Positions 1 through 9,290 of a stretch of 64,000 nt of DNA are shown piece by piece. The position numbers were made by a program, and so were the translations under genes. Numbering within the stretch: position 1 is the first letter of the stretch; each line of letters starts with the position of its first letter. This DNA comes from Bacillota bacterium (lineage in GTDB: Bacteria; Bacillota; Clostridia; Lachnospirales; Lachnospiraceae): assembly GCA_023392535.1 (NCBI GenBank), contig JAEVYY010000018.1:62001-126000 (forward strand), written 5' to 3'. The notes under the pieces are model-generated. The model was not told where the DNA came from, ran no database searches, and saw only the letters and a list, made by a program, of their open reading frames with translations.

Positions 1-34
1 AATGGAATACCTATATTTAAATAACTTTCCAAGA

Positions 35-75
35 AAGACTGCGGCCAGATTAACAAAAGGCTGTGGTCTTTTTGA
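35..75 (+). terminator. Rho-independent terminator of an upstream gene
   Basis: Arms at 35-46 and 59-70 pair over 12 positions, three of them G-U, around a 12-nt loop. A T run follows at 68-73. The gene it serves lies outside the window. Confidence 0.6.
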
Positions 76-104
76 TTTACTTAAATTTAAAATATCATTA
101 TAAT
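76..104 (+). promoter_or_regulatory. Sigma-A promoter for the lipoprotein gene
   Basis: TTTACT at 76-81 and TATAAT at 99-104 are separated by exactly 17 bp. Transcription would begin near 111, about 65 nt before the chosen start codon at 176. Confidence 0.6.
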
Positions 105-175
105 AAGTATTGTGATAAATGGATGTATAGATAATTCTATTATTGGAGAAAATCAGGAAAAGGATGGTGGCTGGG

Positions 176-1266
176 ATGAAAAAAATAGTATTACTGTTAT
201 GGATTGCTTTTATAATGATTTCAATTACGGGCTGCCGTAAAATAGACGATGCGAAAGAGGATATTTCTTCAGAAGATAGAAAAGAAACGGAGCCTCAGGA
301 GATGACGGAAACGGAAGGGTATACGCTTTCAGATTTTTATCCTTTTTTAGATAATACCTTGTATACATATCAGGGAAAAGGAAACGAATATGCTTCCTTT
401 ACTACGAGTGTTGATTTTTTTGATGAGACGAGAGCGCAGATAAGAAAAAAGGATGAAGGAACAGAAAAAGTAGATGTTATTGAGGTAAACGAGGGTCGGA
501 TAGTGAGAATCTTATCCAGAGAAGAATGTCATTATAGAGAAAATTTTTTATCAAAAGAACCTGAAATGTCAGATATACTTTTAATGGAACCATTAGTGAA
601 AGGTACTAAATGGTCTGCGCCAGATGGAAGCAGACGTTATATCTCGGGAGTAAATGTAAAAGTAGTTACACCAGCGGGAGATTCGATGCAGTGGAAGTAA
701 TAACAGAAAGTGCGGATGCGAAGAAGATCGATTACTATGCAGCGGGAATCGGTCTTGTTAAGACGGTATGGAAATCACAGGAAGGCGATATCATATCTTC
801 GACGTTGGAGCAAGTAACAATGAATCAACCGCTCATACAGTGCATAAGATTTTTCTATCCCAATAGCAATGCGGATAAATTGTATTATATCGACAAAGAT
901 GTGAACTATAATACAAATGACCAAACAACAATTGTTCTTGGGGATGTATTCAAAGACCTTCCAAAAGGCGATGTCGCGAGAGTGCTCACAGAGAATGTAA
1001 CGATTAACTGGTTGCATCTAAACGAGGATGGAAGATTATCTGTTGACTTTTCAAAAGAATTGCTGAGTGAAATGAATGCTGGTACAGGCTATGAATCTCT
1101 GATACTCGTCAGTATCACAAATACACTTGGTAGTTACTATGATGTTGAAAAAGTATTTATTACGGTAGAAGGAAGCCCCTATTCTTCTGGACATATCATA
1201 ATGGATGAAGCAGATGCATTTCTTGTAGCTACTAAGGATGCACTGCCTCTTCCAACGCCAGAGTAA
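176..1266 (+). pseudogene. Lipoprotein gene of unknown function, broken by a 1-nt frameshift
   Basis: The N-terminus is a lipoprotein signal: Met-Lys-Lys, a hydrophobic core, then ITGC with the lipidated Cys at residue 20. Starting at ATG 176, behind AGGATGG, makes the signal start cleanly; a TTG at 143 is also in frame but weaker. The first frame stops at 697-699, just after VVTPAGD. The next frame continues without a break as FDAVEVITES and runs to 1266. Restoring one T at about 681-683 (GATTCGAT to GATTTCGAT) fuses both into one protein of about 363 residues. I do not recognise the family. The C-terminal part (AAGIGLVKTVW, then a beta-rich GerMN-like stretch) suggests an extracellular protein, but this is inference. 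It could be a true pseudogene or a sequencing error in a short T run. Confidence 0.7.
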
Positions 1267-1279
1267 ATGACACGATTAC

Positions 1280-1329
1280 AAAGTGAAAGAGTCTTGAAAA
1301 ATCAGGACCTTTCACTTTAAAGTTTTTTT
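1280..1329. terminator. Bidirectional terminator between convergent genes
   Basis: AAAGTGAAAG at 1280-1289 pairs with CTTTCACTTT at 1309-1318, with further GTC/GGAC pairing inside. Seven T residues lie at 1323-1329. It separates the plus-strand lipoprotein gene from the minus-strand DUF2892 gene. Confidence 0.75.
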
Positions 1330-1330
1330 G

Positions 1331-1792
1331 TCAATGCTTTTCCACCATACTTAAGACATGTCTGGTACCAGCAGAAGATGAAATATTCTTAAAGTCTCCT
1401 CTTAATACTTTCAAAGTAAATTTTTCATTTTGAATTTCTTGTTCCGTACGGATTCCCAGTCTTCTTAGCATTGGTAATGATGGACACCATCCCTGAATAG
1501 CATGCTGAAGAAGAAAGAGACTAATGAAAGTAGTTATAAGGAAACATTTATTCCTATTTATAATAAAACAAGAGAGTGAACTAATCAGAATCATGGATGC
1601 GGCATTTGTCTCCACAATTCTTTCTATATCCCATTCCTGATCCAATTCTTTTATTCTATCCTTTGTTTTATTTTCATTCGTCCTATACGAATTTACGTTG
1701 CAGATCGTGCTTTCACGTATACGCAAATTAATAAGATTATTTGTATTTTTAGAGATTCTTTTTGACGTGGAAGGAACCAAATTTATAACCAT
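1331..1792 (-). CDS. DUF2892 (YgaP-type) membrane protein
   Basis: The protein has the DUF2892 pattern: an IKELDQEWDIERIVETNAA segment, a transmembrane pair (ASMILISSLSCFII, then CFLITTFISLFLLQHAIQ), and the GWCPSLPMLRRLGIRT signature that usually follows. That family is the membrane part of rhodanese proteins such as YgaP and often stands alone; its role is not known. The open frame reaches 1885, but ATG 1792 has AAAAGGATG nine bases upstream, so I chose it (153 aa). The N-terminal 50 residues are unusually long for the domain and carry no motif I recognise. It is divergent from the chromate-transporter operon. Confidence 0.7.
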   Translation of the reverse strand: MVINLVPSTSKRISKNTNNLINLRIRESTICNVNSYRTNENKTKDRIKELDQEWDIERIVETNAASMILISSLSCFIINRNKCFLITTFISLFLLQHAIQGWCPSLPMLRRLGIRTEQEIQNEKFTLKVLRGDFKNISSSAGTRHVLSMVEKH

Positions 1793-1854
1793 AATGTAAT
1801 CATCCTTTTCTAAAATTTTGTTATTATTATAGTACCCGATATCTATATTTTTAT

Positions 1855-1882
1855 TTGAAAAATTACATTCGAATTTTATAAT
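1855..1882 (+). promoter_or_regulatory. Promoter of the chromate transporter operon
   Basis: TTGAAA at 1855-1860 and TATAAT at 1877-1882 are 16 bp apart. They lie 32 bp before ATG 1914, with AGGAGG at 1902-1907 between. Confidence 0.55.
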
Positions 1883-1913
1883 CATTTGTCAAACTTTGCA
1901 AAGGAGGAAATAT

Positions 1914-2486
1914 ATGATGAAGCATAAAATAAGGTTACATTGGAACTTATTTATTTCAACATTCTATCTCAGTGCGTTTACATTTGGGGGTGGCTATGTC
2001 ATTATTTCACTTATGCAGAAAAAATTTGTAGACGAAAAGAAATGGTTGGAAGAAGAGGAAATGCTAAATGTGGCTGCGATCGCCCAATCGTCTCCAGGCG
2101 CAATAGCGGTCAATGCAGCAATACTGATAGGATATCGGATTTTAGGGATAAGTGGTGCAATTGTCTCTATCATTGGTACCGTATTACCGCCGCTTTTGAT
2201 AATCTCAATACTCTCTTTCTTCTACGATGAATTTCGCAATAATGGAATCGTAAGCGGCATACTTAAGGGCATGCAGGCTGGCGTTGCAGCAGTCATAGCA
2301 GATGTTGTCATCAGTCTTTCGGGGAATGTAATAAAAGACAGAGATTGGGTCTCTATTTTGGTTATGATTTTCGCATTGGTATCAACATATCTGCTACATA
2401 TAGATGTAATAGCGATCATAGTGCTGTGCGGCATTGTTGGTGCCTTGAAAATTAGGTATCTAGGAAATGAGGGGAAAAAGAGATGA
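1914..2486 (+). CDS. chrA: Chromate transporter (CHR family), first half
   Basis: A short-form CHR protein of 190 residues. The family motifs are visible: FTFGGGYVIISLMQ near the N-terminus and AAIAQSSPGAIAVNAAILIG after it, followed by four to five hydrophobic segments. Short CHR proteins work as pairs in which the two halves have opposite membrane orientation; the partner follows here with a 4-bp ATGA overlap. AGGAGG lies at 1902-1907, so ATG 1914 (or 1917) is the start. In family members the pair exports chromate or a related oxyanion; the substrate in this organism is not shown by the sequence. Confidence 0.9.
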   Translation: MMKHKIRLHWNLFISTFYLSAFTFGGGYVIISLMQKKFVDEKKWLEEEEMLNVAAIAQSSPGAIAVNAAILIGYRILGISGAIVSIIGTVLPPLLIISILSFFYDEFRNNGIVSGILKGMQAGVAAVIADVVISLSGNVIKDRDWVSILVMIFALVSTYLLHIDVIAIIVLCGIVGALKIRYLGNEGKKR

Positions 2487-3040
2487 TTTATATTGAATTA
2501 TTCTGGAGTTTTTTTCAGATAGGCATGTTCAGTTTTGGTGGTGGAATGGCCGCAATGCCTTTGATACAATCGCAAGTTGTCAATGGACATGGCTGGCTGA
2601 CGATAACACAGTTTACGGACTTGATTACCATTGCGCAGATGACACCAGGACCAATTGCAATTAACGCGGCAACGTTTGTAGGCATTCGTATAGCGGGTAT
2701 ACCAGGGGCTCTTGTGGCGACGCTGGGCTGTGTCATGCCGTCTAGCATCCTTGTTTTAATCCTTGCGTGGCTCTATCATAAATATCGGGATATTCCAATT
2801 GTGAAGGGGTTTTTAAGTGGACTAAGACCAGCGGTAGTTGCTTTGATCGCATCTGCAGGTCTGACGATTATAACAATTGCTTTCTGGGGGGAAAGTGGTA
2901 TATCAGCCGGAATGTCGTCTTTTAACTGGATTGCATTTAACATGTTTGCTATTTCATTGTTCCTCCTAAGAAGATGGAAAGTAAATCCGATTTTAATCAT
3001 GGCAATCTGCGGAGTGATAGGTGGATTTTTTTATAGCTAA
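2483..3040 (+). CDS. chrA: Chromate transporter (CHR family), second half
   Basis: This 185-residue protein is homologous to its upstream partner. It carries FSFGGGMAAMPLIQ and ITIAQMTPGPIAINAATFVG, the CHR signature, followed by hydrophobic helices up to the C-terminus. The ATG overlaps the stop of the first gene (ATGA at 2483-2486), a sign of translational coupling and equal production. Together the two genes make a heteromeric oxyanion transporter in the cytoplasmic membrane. Confidence 0.9.
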   Translation: MIYIELFWSFFQIGMFSFGGGMAAMPLIQSQVVNGHGWLTITQFTDLITIAQMTPGPIAINAATFVGIRIAGIPGALVATLGCVMPSSILVLILAWLYHKYRDIPIVKGFLSGLRPAVVALIASAGLTIITIAFWGESGISAGMSSFNWIAFNMFAISLFLLRRWKVNPILIMAICGVIGGFFYS

Positions 3041-3092
3041 GGATTTGGATGACTTCTCTTTTATCATTTCCATTTTTGGTAAAAAAGACCTC

Positions 3093-3140
3093 TTTACATA
3101 GTATCTGCTATCTGATATATTCAAAAAAGAACGTATGTTC
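3093..3140 (+). promoter_or_regulatory. SOS promoter with LexA box
   Basis: TTTACA at 3093-3098 and TATATT at 3116-3121 are 17 bp apart, and TGA just before the -10 makes it an extended -10. The sequence GAACGTATGTTC at 3129-3140 is an exact match to the Gram-positive LexA box GAAC-N4-GTTC. It covers the expected transcription start, so a bound LexA would block initiation. The genes downstream are typical SOS genes. Confidence 0.85.
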
Positions 3141-3159
3141 TTGTGTGGAGGTAATGATC

Positions 3160-3453
3160 ATGGAAAGGAAGATGAAAGAATATACAGAAGATGTCAATAT
3201 ACCAATACAGTTAGAGGCTGTCTGTAGTACAAAAGGAGACTTTACACCCAGGTGGTTTCGTTATGAAAATAAAGAACATCAAATAGAAAGAATCGTAGTG
3301 GAAAAAATACTGTCACAGAAAGAGATAAATTTTGTTGGCGTTAAAATAATCCAATATATTTGCAGCTCCACTGTTAATAGTTGTGAAAGAATATTTGAAA
3401 TACGCTACCATGTGAGCTCTCATAAATGGACTTTTTTTCGGATGTTGTCTTAG
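3160..3453 (+). CDS. Small SOS-operon protein, DUF6504-like
   Basis: A 97-residue protein with no membrane segment. The pattern of a basic/aromatic strand (TPRWFRYENKEHQIERIV), a middle strand and a C-terminal YHVSSHKWTFFRML resembles the small DUF6504 proteins encoded next to error-prone polymerases; the family call is inferred from pattern and context. ATG 3160 has GGAGG eight bases upstream; ATG 3154 would be only two bases away from it. It is the first gene after the LexA box, 17 bp before the polymerase gene. Confidence 0.6.
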   Translation: MERKMKEYTEDVNIPIQLEAVCSTKGDFTPRWFRYENKEHQIERIVVEKILSQKEINFVGVKIIQYICSSTVNSCERIFEIRYHVSSHKWTFFRMLS

Positions 3454-3470
3454 TCGGCAGAGGTATAGGA

Positions 3471-4754
3471 ATGGGTAAAAACATAGTATTTCATATTGAT
3501 GTCAATAGTGCTTTTTTGAGTTGGAGCGCTGCATACAAAGTGAACATCCTGGGTGCGAAACTGGATCTTAGAGAGATTCCTGCTATCGTAGGAGGCGATC
3601 AGGAATCAAGGCATGGAATCGTACTGGCTAAAAGTATGCCGGCGAAGAGATTTGATATTCAAACGGGAGAAGCAATCATAACAGCGCAGCAAAAATGTCC
3701 TGGTCTTATAGTGATTCCGCCAGACTATCATTTGTATGTGACGGCGTCCAGAGCATTAATGGAATTATTAAATAAATATTCGGATAACGTGCTACAATAT
3801 AGTATTGACGAGGCTTGGGCAGAGTTTGAAGGATTCGAAGGGCTATACGGTGGAATTGTAGGATTTGCAAATGATCTTCGGGAAGAGATCCGGAGAGAAC
3901 TTGGTTTTACAGTAAATATTGGGGTGTCTGGCAACAAATTATTAGCTAAGATGGCAGGGGATTTTAAAAAACCTGATTTTGTTCACACCTTATTTTCTTG
4001 GGAGATCGAACAAAAGATGTGGCCGTTACCGGTTGGGCACTTATTTTTCGTGGGAAGAGCCACAGAAAAAAAATTGCATACTTTAGGGATTCATACCATA
4101 GGAGAGCTGGCAAAAACAGATGTATTAATCCTGAGACAGCATTTAAAAAAGCAGGGAGAAATTATCTGGAATTATGCGAATGGGGTTGATCTATTGCCAT
4201 ATCTGTATCAGACAGAGGCGAATAAAGGATATGGCAATAGCATGACGGCTCCAAGGGATATTGTGGATATTGGATATGCAAGACAGATACTGTTATCCCT
4301 GTGTGAGACAATTGGAATGCGTTTACGAGCTGATAAGGTCAAGATAAGCTGTGTGGCGGTCAGTATTACGACCTGTCTCTTTGAAAGAAGCAGCAAGCAG
4401 ATGACATTACAATCGGCTACGGATATTACGGAAGAGATCTACCGATCAGCATGCATCGTTTTTGATAGATTATGGAATGGAATCAGCTCTATACGACAGA
4501 TTGGTGTGCATACAAGTAAGGTATCGGAAGATCAGATGCGTCAGTACCATTTATTTGATATGATTTCCTACGATAAAATGGAGTGCTGCAATAAAGCGAT
4601 AGATGAGATCCGTAAGAAATATGGAGAAGATTCGGTTATGCGTGCTGGGTTTTTATCTGCGGATATCGGACATATTGGTGGAGGATTGGACAGAGAAAGA
4701 AGAACCGGTATTACAACAGGAATATCCTTGGAAAAAGAGTTGCAGCTATCCTAG
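3471..4754 (+). CDS. Y-family DNA polymerase (DinB/UmuC type)
   Basis: A translesion polymerase of 427 residues. The metal ligands are visible: D10 in FHIDVNSAF, and D113-E114 in YSIDEAW. After the palm come the helix-hairpin-helix thumb (VGRATEKKLHTLGI, IGELAKTD) and the little-finger domain with SMTAPRDI. It lacks an obvious C-terminal beta-clamp motif of the QLxLF type, ending in LEKELQLS, though an internal QYHLFD could serve. The start at 3471 has AGAGGTATAGG in front; the longer frame from 3426 overlaps the previous gene. It belongs to the LexA-controlled operon and probably copies past DNA lesions. Confidence 0.92.
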   Translation: MGKNIVFHIDVNSAFLSWSAAYKVNILGAKLDLREIPAIVGGDQESRHGIVLAKSMPAKRFDIQTGEAIITAQQKCPGLIVIPPDYHLYVTASRALMELLNKYSDNVLQYSIDEAWAEFEGFEGLYGGIVGFANDLREEIRRELGFTVNIGVSGNKLLAKMAGDFKKPDFVHTLFSWEIEQKMWPLPVGHLFFVGRATEKKLHTLGIHTIGELAKTDVLILRQHLKKQGEIIWNYANGVDLLPYLYQTEANKGYGNSMTAPRDIVDIGYARQILLSLCETIGMRLRADKVKISCVAVSITTCLFERSSKQMTLQSATDITEEIYRSACIVFDRLWNGISSIRQIGVHTSKVSEDQMRQYHLFDMISYDKMECCNKAIDEIRKKYGEDSVMRAGFLSADIGHIGGGLDRERRTGITTGISLEKELQLS

Positions 4755-4770
4755 AATGGAGGACAGTAAG

Positions 4771-5370
4771 ATGTGCGGAAGGTTTTATGTGGATGATGAA
4801 ATGCGGAACGAAATTGATAAAATCTGTAAGAAGATAGATCAGAACTATCATCAAAGAGCAGGAGATATCAGGCCTTCTGAAGAGTCTCTTGTCATTCGAA
4901 AAGATAGCGATAATGAATTGTGTGCCATGCCAGGCATTTGGGGATATCAATGGAAAGAAAGTAAAAAGCTTCTGATTAATGCAAGGGTAGAGACGATTCA
5001 TTTAAGACCAGCGTTCCGGAATGATTATAAATATCATAGATGTGTGATTCCAATCAGTGGATTTTATGAATGGAACCGGGAAAAAGTACAATTCAGATGT
5101 AGGCCATTAGAAAATCAGAAGGTGATCTACCTGGCTGGAATCTATTCGGGAACAGATCAGGGGAGCAGATTTACGATTATTACAACGCAGGCCAATGAAA
5201 AAATGAGAGTGGTGCATGATCGGATGCCGGTTGTCATTTCAGAAGAAAACTTGTCAGACTGGCTGATTGGTATAGAGATAAATAGAAAAGAGGATGGGGA
5301 CTCCTTTCTGATGGAACGTGTAAAAAAAGAAGAGTATCAGCAATTGAGTTTTTTAGATGGACAGTATTAG
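4771..5370 (+). CDS. SOS response-associated peptidase (SRAP/HMCES, YedK type)
   Basis: The protein begins MCGRFYVDD, so Cys2 is exposed after Met removal, as required in this family to form a thiazolidine bond with abasic sites in single-stranded DNA. The other signatures are present: INARVETI (Asn), CVIPISGFYEW (Glu) and VHDRMPVVI (His). At 199 residues it is a little shorter than YedK. It follows the polymerase by 16 bp with TGGAGGAC as ribosome binding site. A longer frame from 4603 is only the unused frame over the polymerase. The role is protection of abasic sites during SOS replication. Confidence 0.93.
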   Translation: MCGRFYVDDEMRNEIDKICKKIDQNYHQRAGDIRPSEESLVIRKDSDNELCAMPGIWGYQWKESKKLLINARVETIHLRPAFRNDYKYHRCVIPISGFYEWNREKVQFRCRPLENQKVIYLAGIYSGTDQGSRFTIITTQANEKMRVVHDRMPVVISEENLSDWLIGIEINRKEDGDSFLMERVKKEEYQQLSFLDGQY

Positions 5371-5584
5371 AAATAAAATATCCATTAAGTATTCAAGTAT
5401 TATCAATATTTGAAATCTTTTTTATGAGCCAAAAGTGGTTTATATCGAGAGATTTTCTGGGGATTGTAAAAACAGTTAAAATCGAATATAGTAAAAGCAG
5501 TCATTAATCTGAGACACATCTTAGGTGGATTCTGCCTATTTGATTCCTACAGTAAATTTACGCTATCCTAGAAAGATTATATAA

Positions 5585-5613
5585 TTGATGAAAATGTATA
5601 TACAGTTTATAAT
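5585..5613 (+). promoter_or_regulatory. Promoter of the zinc-ribbon gene
   Basis: TTGATG at 5585-5590 and TATAAT at 5608-5613 are 17 bp apart, 23 bp before ATG 5636, with AAAGGGG between. The rest of 5371-5584 shows no gene or hairpin I can support. Confidence 0.55.
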
Positions 5614-5635
5614 GTAAAAAAAGGGGAAAAATAGG

Positions 5636-7179
5636 ATGTCATTAATTAAATGTTCGGAATGCCGAAAAGAGATAAGCGATAGAGCAAATGTCTGCCCTAA
5701 TTGTGGTTGTCCAATTAGTAATAATTCTTGTAGCAATGAAAGCAGTAATATAATCAATAGTTCAGTAAATCCAAAAGACAATAGGAAAATTTATATGCTT
5801 ATTGGTGGAATCGTTCTTGTGATTTTAATTGCGACAATAACAATTTTTTTGCTAAATAAACCAAGAAATGGCGAAGAAGTAGCCGCAATTCAAACTGAGG
5901 AGGTAGCAGAGACTACAACGGAAGCGGTAGTAGAGAAAGATTCATTAGAGGGTATTTGGATTAGAAAAAAAGATGATAAAAACTATAGCGATTATAGCGG
6001 AATGGCAATACAAGTATCAATGAATGACGGATATTTAGAAGGAAAAGTTATTTCTACGCCATGTGATGATTTTCCGGTTGATTATTCAAAATGGACATAT
6101 TTTAAGAAAACAGAGGAGAATGAATACACGGGTAAAGATACCGCTATTGTATTTGATACAAATTCGTATAATGCAATTAATACTAAAATAACGCTATCGG
6201 AAGATCAAAATACAATTAAACTGATATGTGTAGATGCGGGCTACGAAAATGATATTCCACAAACATGGGTCAGAGTTACCGAAAGCGATATGCAGTCAAC
6301 GATAGATTTAGAAAAATGCTTGATGATAGTATCACCGTTTATGAGGATGATTATATCAAACTTGAATACATAGGAATCAGGAGTTCAAAAGCAAATAAAC
6401 TCATATATTACAACGTTGAGAATAAGACAGGCGATACACTGGGCATTTATGCAAATTCATTAAGTGTAGATGGAATTGGATTAGGAGAACTAATTGGCTA
6501 TAATGATATCGCCCCAAATACAAAAGAGAAAGTTAATTATCAATTTTCATCGGAAATAGAAGATAGTAAGCCTTCTGAGATTAGTGGAGCTTTTACTATT
6601 TCTGACGAAGCAGGAAACTCAATTAAAGGTAATTATTACGATGCATCATTTTCAAAAGTTAATGTTAGCGGATTAGAAATAGAAAATGAGACAACTGAAG
6701 AAGTAAAAGAAAATAAGCGACAAGTTGAAGATGATAAAAACGTGGAAGAAACAACAAAACCAGCAGAAGCAGTTGAAGTAACACCGGAAACAGAAACGCA
6801 ACTACAAGATTCAACAACTTCATTTGCAATAGCCGGAGACCAAGTTGTTTGTGAACAGTTAGGAATAACCGTCTCGTTTAAAGGAGTTGATGATCCAGCC
6901 GGTAAATTGCAACCAAACTATATCGGAGTTAAATTTATGGTAACTAATGCTACCGGTCAAGACACCAAAGTTATGCTTAAAGATTGTTCAATTAACGGAT
7001 GTATGGTAAATATTTTAGGCGCGGCTAGTATTACATCTGGAAATTCAGCAATAATGGTTGGTAAATTAAGCAAAGATAAATTAGCGGAGTTTGGTATTAC
7101 TAAAGTCAATAAGATTGAAGGTAAAATATGGGTTGACAATATTGGCACTACAGATCTATTCAGCTTTACAGTACAATAA
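5636..7179 (+). pseudogene. Zinc-ribbon membrane protein with extracellular domains, frameshifted
   Basis: The N-terminus is a zinc ribbon (CSECRKEISDRANVCPNCGC). A single transmembrane helix follows (MLIGGIVLVILIATITIFLL, about residues 58-77). The rest is a large outside part with a lipocalin-like stretch, then two Ig-like segments separated by a Glu/Thr-rich linker. The first frame ends at 6373 after residues that no longer fit. The second frame, from 6265, continues the protein smoothly as MLDDSITVYEDDYIKLEY to 7179. One missing A in the A5 run at 6312-6316 explains the break; repaired, the protein has about 514 residues. Family members are seen in many clostridia, but I know no function. 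It may be a sequencing error, or a real slip in a homopolymer. Confidence 0.7.
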
Positions 7180-7192
7180 AGAGGGGAAAACT

Positions 7193-7398
7193 ATGGCATT
7201 AATTTAATGTCCCAAACAATTCAATGTTGTTAATGTTGCCAAAGAAAAAAAGAAGAAGCAGATAGAAAAGCAGCATACGAAGAAGCATATAATACATATA
7301 TCCACAACTTAAATGCAGCGCAAATACTTATGTATTCTGGTGCCTCTGATGCAGACGGTTCAGAAGACAGTAATATTGAGAATAGTGCAATTAAATAG
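7193..7398 (+). pseudogene. Remnant of a second zinc-ribbon gene
   Basis: Thirteen bases after the previous stop and behind GAGGGG there is ATG GCA TTA ATT TAA TGT CCC, that is MALI-stop-CP. This matches the MSLIKC start of the neighbour with one stop and several indels. Another frame then reads CCQRKKEEADRKAAYEEAYN and on to NIENSAIK before a stop at 7396-7398. It looks like a decayed tandem duplicate reduced to its two ends. Confidence 0.45.
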
Positions 7399-7480
7399 TA
7401 AAATATCTACATGTGGAAATCAATGATATTAATAAATAACATATGGACGATTGAGCAATATTTATTATTTTAGAAGAGGT

Positions 7481-7512
7481 AAGAACTAGAATTTATCTAG
7501 TCCTTATTTTTG
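7481..7512 (+). terminator. Terminator used as the group II intron insertion site
   Basis: AAGAACTAGA at 7481-7490 pairs with TCTAGTCCTT at 7496-7505 with one mismatch, followed by ATTTTTG. The group II intron starts within a few bases of its T run. Class C group II introns insert behind such hairpins. Confidence 0.6.
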
Positions 7513-8000
7513 TTTGCGCGCCATGGGCGCGCTCTAACGGGTGTAAGTCCCGAACATGCCCAGGTAGTGGGAAATGTATAGCTGAACAGCAAGGGTGTTC
7601 ATCGTGAGGTGGAATCTGAAGGAAGCTGTAGGCAAACCTCTGGTCCGACGGACAGAAATCGCATAAAAGGCTAGGCTTTGAGAGATAAGTTGGCAAAATA
7701 CAACGAAGTCTAATAGCTACCACATTTGTAAAAGCAGAGTAAATGCGGCGGATTTATGGAGGGAAAGAGTGCGCACCTTAAGCGTGGAGGTCTCACAGAG
7801 GTTTCATTAGCCGAGTAACAACGAACTGTGAGAAGTCAGCCGAGCCCATAGTAGTGAAGAAGTTTCTGTAATGGAAATGGAGCAAAGGGGCGAACAATCA
7901 ATCAGTTGAAGTAGGTCTTGTATTGCAGAAATGACAACATCTGCCGTAACAAATCGGGTAAAAGGTGGTCAAATTTAGCGAGACGGAAAGGAAACAACGC

Positions 8001-9281
8001 ATGGACACAAGTAGTCTAATGGAGCAGATACTAAGTAAAGAAAATCTTAATACTGCATATCTGCAAGTCGTACGAAACAAAGGTGCAGAGGGAGTGGACG
8101 GAATGATGTACACAGAACTCAAAGAACATCTTGAAAAGAACGGCGAATTCATTAAGGAACAGTTGAGGGCAAGGAAATATAAACCTCAGCCAGTACGCAG
8201 AGTGGAGATACCAAAACCAGATGGCGGTGTCAGAAACTTAGGAGTACCGACAGTAACAGACCGACTTGTACAACAAGCCATCGCACAGGTGCTAACACCA
8301 ATCTATGAGAAACAGTTCCACGACCATAGTTATGGATTTAGACCGAATAGATGTGCACAGCAGGCAATCATCACAGCATTAGACATGATGAATGATGGAA
8401 ACGACTGGATAGTTGACATTGACCTAGAAAAGTTCTTTGATACAGTAAACCATGATAAGTTAATGACCATTATAGGCAGAACAATTAAGGATGGAGACGT
8501 TATCTCAATCATCAGAAAGTTCTTAGTTAGTGGAATTATGGTAGATGATGAATACAAGGAATCAGTGATAGGAACGCCGCAAGGTGGCAACCTTTCACCA
8601 CTTCTTGCGAACATCATGTTGAATGAACTTGACAAGGAGATGGAACAAAGAGGACTGAACTTTGTCAGATACGCAGACGACTGCATTATCATGGTCGGAA
8701 GCGAAATATCTGCAAAACGAGTGATGAGAAATCTGACGAAGTTTATTGAAGAGAAACTAGGACTTAAAGTAAATATGACAAAGAGCAAAGTAGACAGACC
8801 AAGGGGTCTAAAATATCTAGGATATGGATTTTACTTTGACAGTAAAGCACATCAGTTTAAGGCAAAGCCACATGCAAAATCAGTAGAAAAGTTCAAAGTC
8901 AGAATGAGAATGCTCACTTGCAGAAATTGGGGAATAGATAATGCTCATAAGGTGAAGAAACTCAACGAACTAATCAGAGGATGGATTAATTACTTCAAGA
9001 TTGGAAGTATGAAAACTCTCTGTGGTAAGCTTGACAGCAACATTCGGTTTCGTCTAAGAATGTGCATTTGGAAGCATTGGAAAACCCCACAAAACAGAGC
9101 AAAGAACTTGATAAAACTGGGAATGCATAAAGAAGATGCATACGCAATAGCGTACACTGGGGCAAGAATTGCACATATATGTAGTGGTGCATTGAATTAT
9201 GTCATTACAAACAAAAGACTAGCCTCATTTGGACTAGTCTCTATGTTAGATTACTACACCGAAAGGTGTGTTAAATGTTAA
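8001..9281 (+). CDS. ltrA: Group II intron reverse transcriptase/maturase
   Basis: A 426-residue intron-encoded protein. The reverse-transcriptase blocks are in order: RRVEIPKPDGGVRNLGVPT, QQAIAQVLTPIYEKQF, HSYGFRPNRCAQQA, IVDIDLEKFFDTVNHD, GTPQGGNLSPLLANIMLNEL and the catalytic FVRYADDC. The maturase domain (GIIM) follows, with INYFKIG near residue 330. There is no C-terminal HNH endonuclease, as in class C introns. ATG 8001 has GGAAAGGA in front; an in-frame GTG at 7965 would add 12 residues. The protein splices the intron RNA and carries out retrohoming. Confidence 0.95.
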   Translation: MDTSSLMEQILSKENLNTAYLQVVRNKGAEGVDGMMYTELKEHLEKNGEFIKEQLRARKYKPQPVRRVEIPKPDGGVRNLGVPTVTDRLVQQAIAQVLTPIYEKQFHDHSYGFRPNRCAQQAIITALDMMNDGNDWIVDIDLEKFFDTVNHDKLMTIIGRTIKDGDVISIIRKFLVSGIMVDDEYKESVIGTPQGGNLSPLLANIMLNELDKEMEQRGLNFVRYADDCIIMVGSEISAKRVMRNLTKFIEEKLGLKVNMTKSKVDRPRGLKYLGYGFYFDSKAHQFKAKPHAKSVEKFKVRMRMLTCRNWGIDNAHKVKKLNELIRGWINYFKIGSMKTLCGKLDSNIRFRLRMCIWKHWKTPQNRAKNLIKLGMHKEDAYAIAYTGARIAHICSGALNYVITNKRLASFGLVSMLDYYTERCVKC

Positions 9282-9290
9282 GTTGATTGA

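Noticed and set aside
6302..6325. Programmed -1 frameshift in the zinc-ribbon gene
   Set aside because: The zero-frame codons GAA AAA TGC do not form a good slippery heptamer (X XXY YYZ), and no stable hairpin or pseudoknot is visible after it. Loss of one A is simpler.
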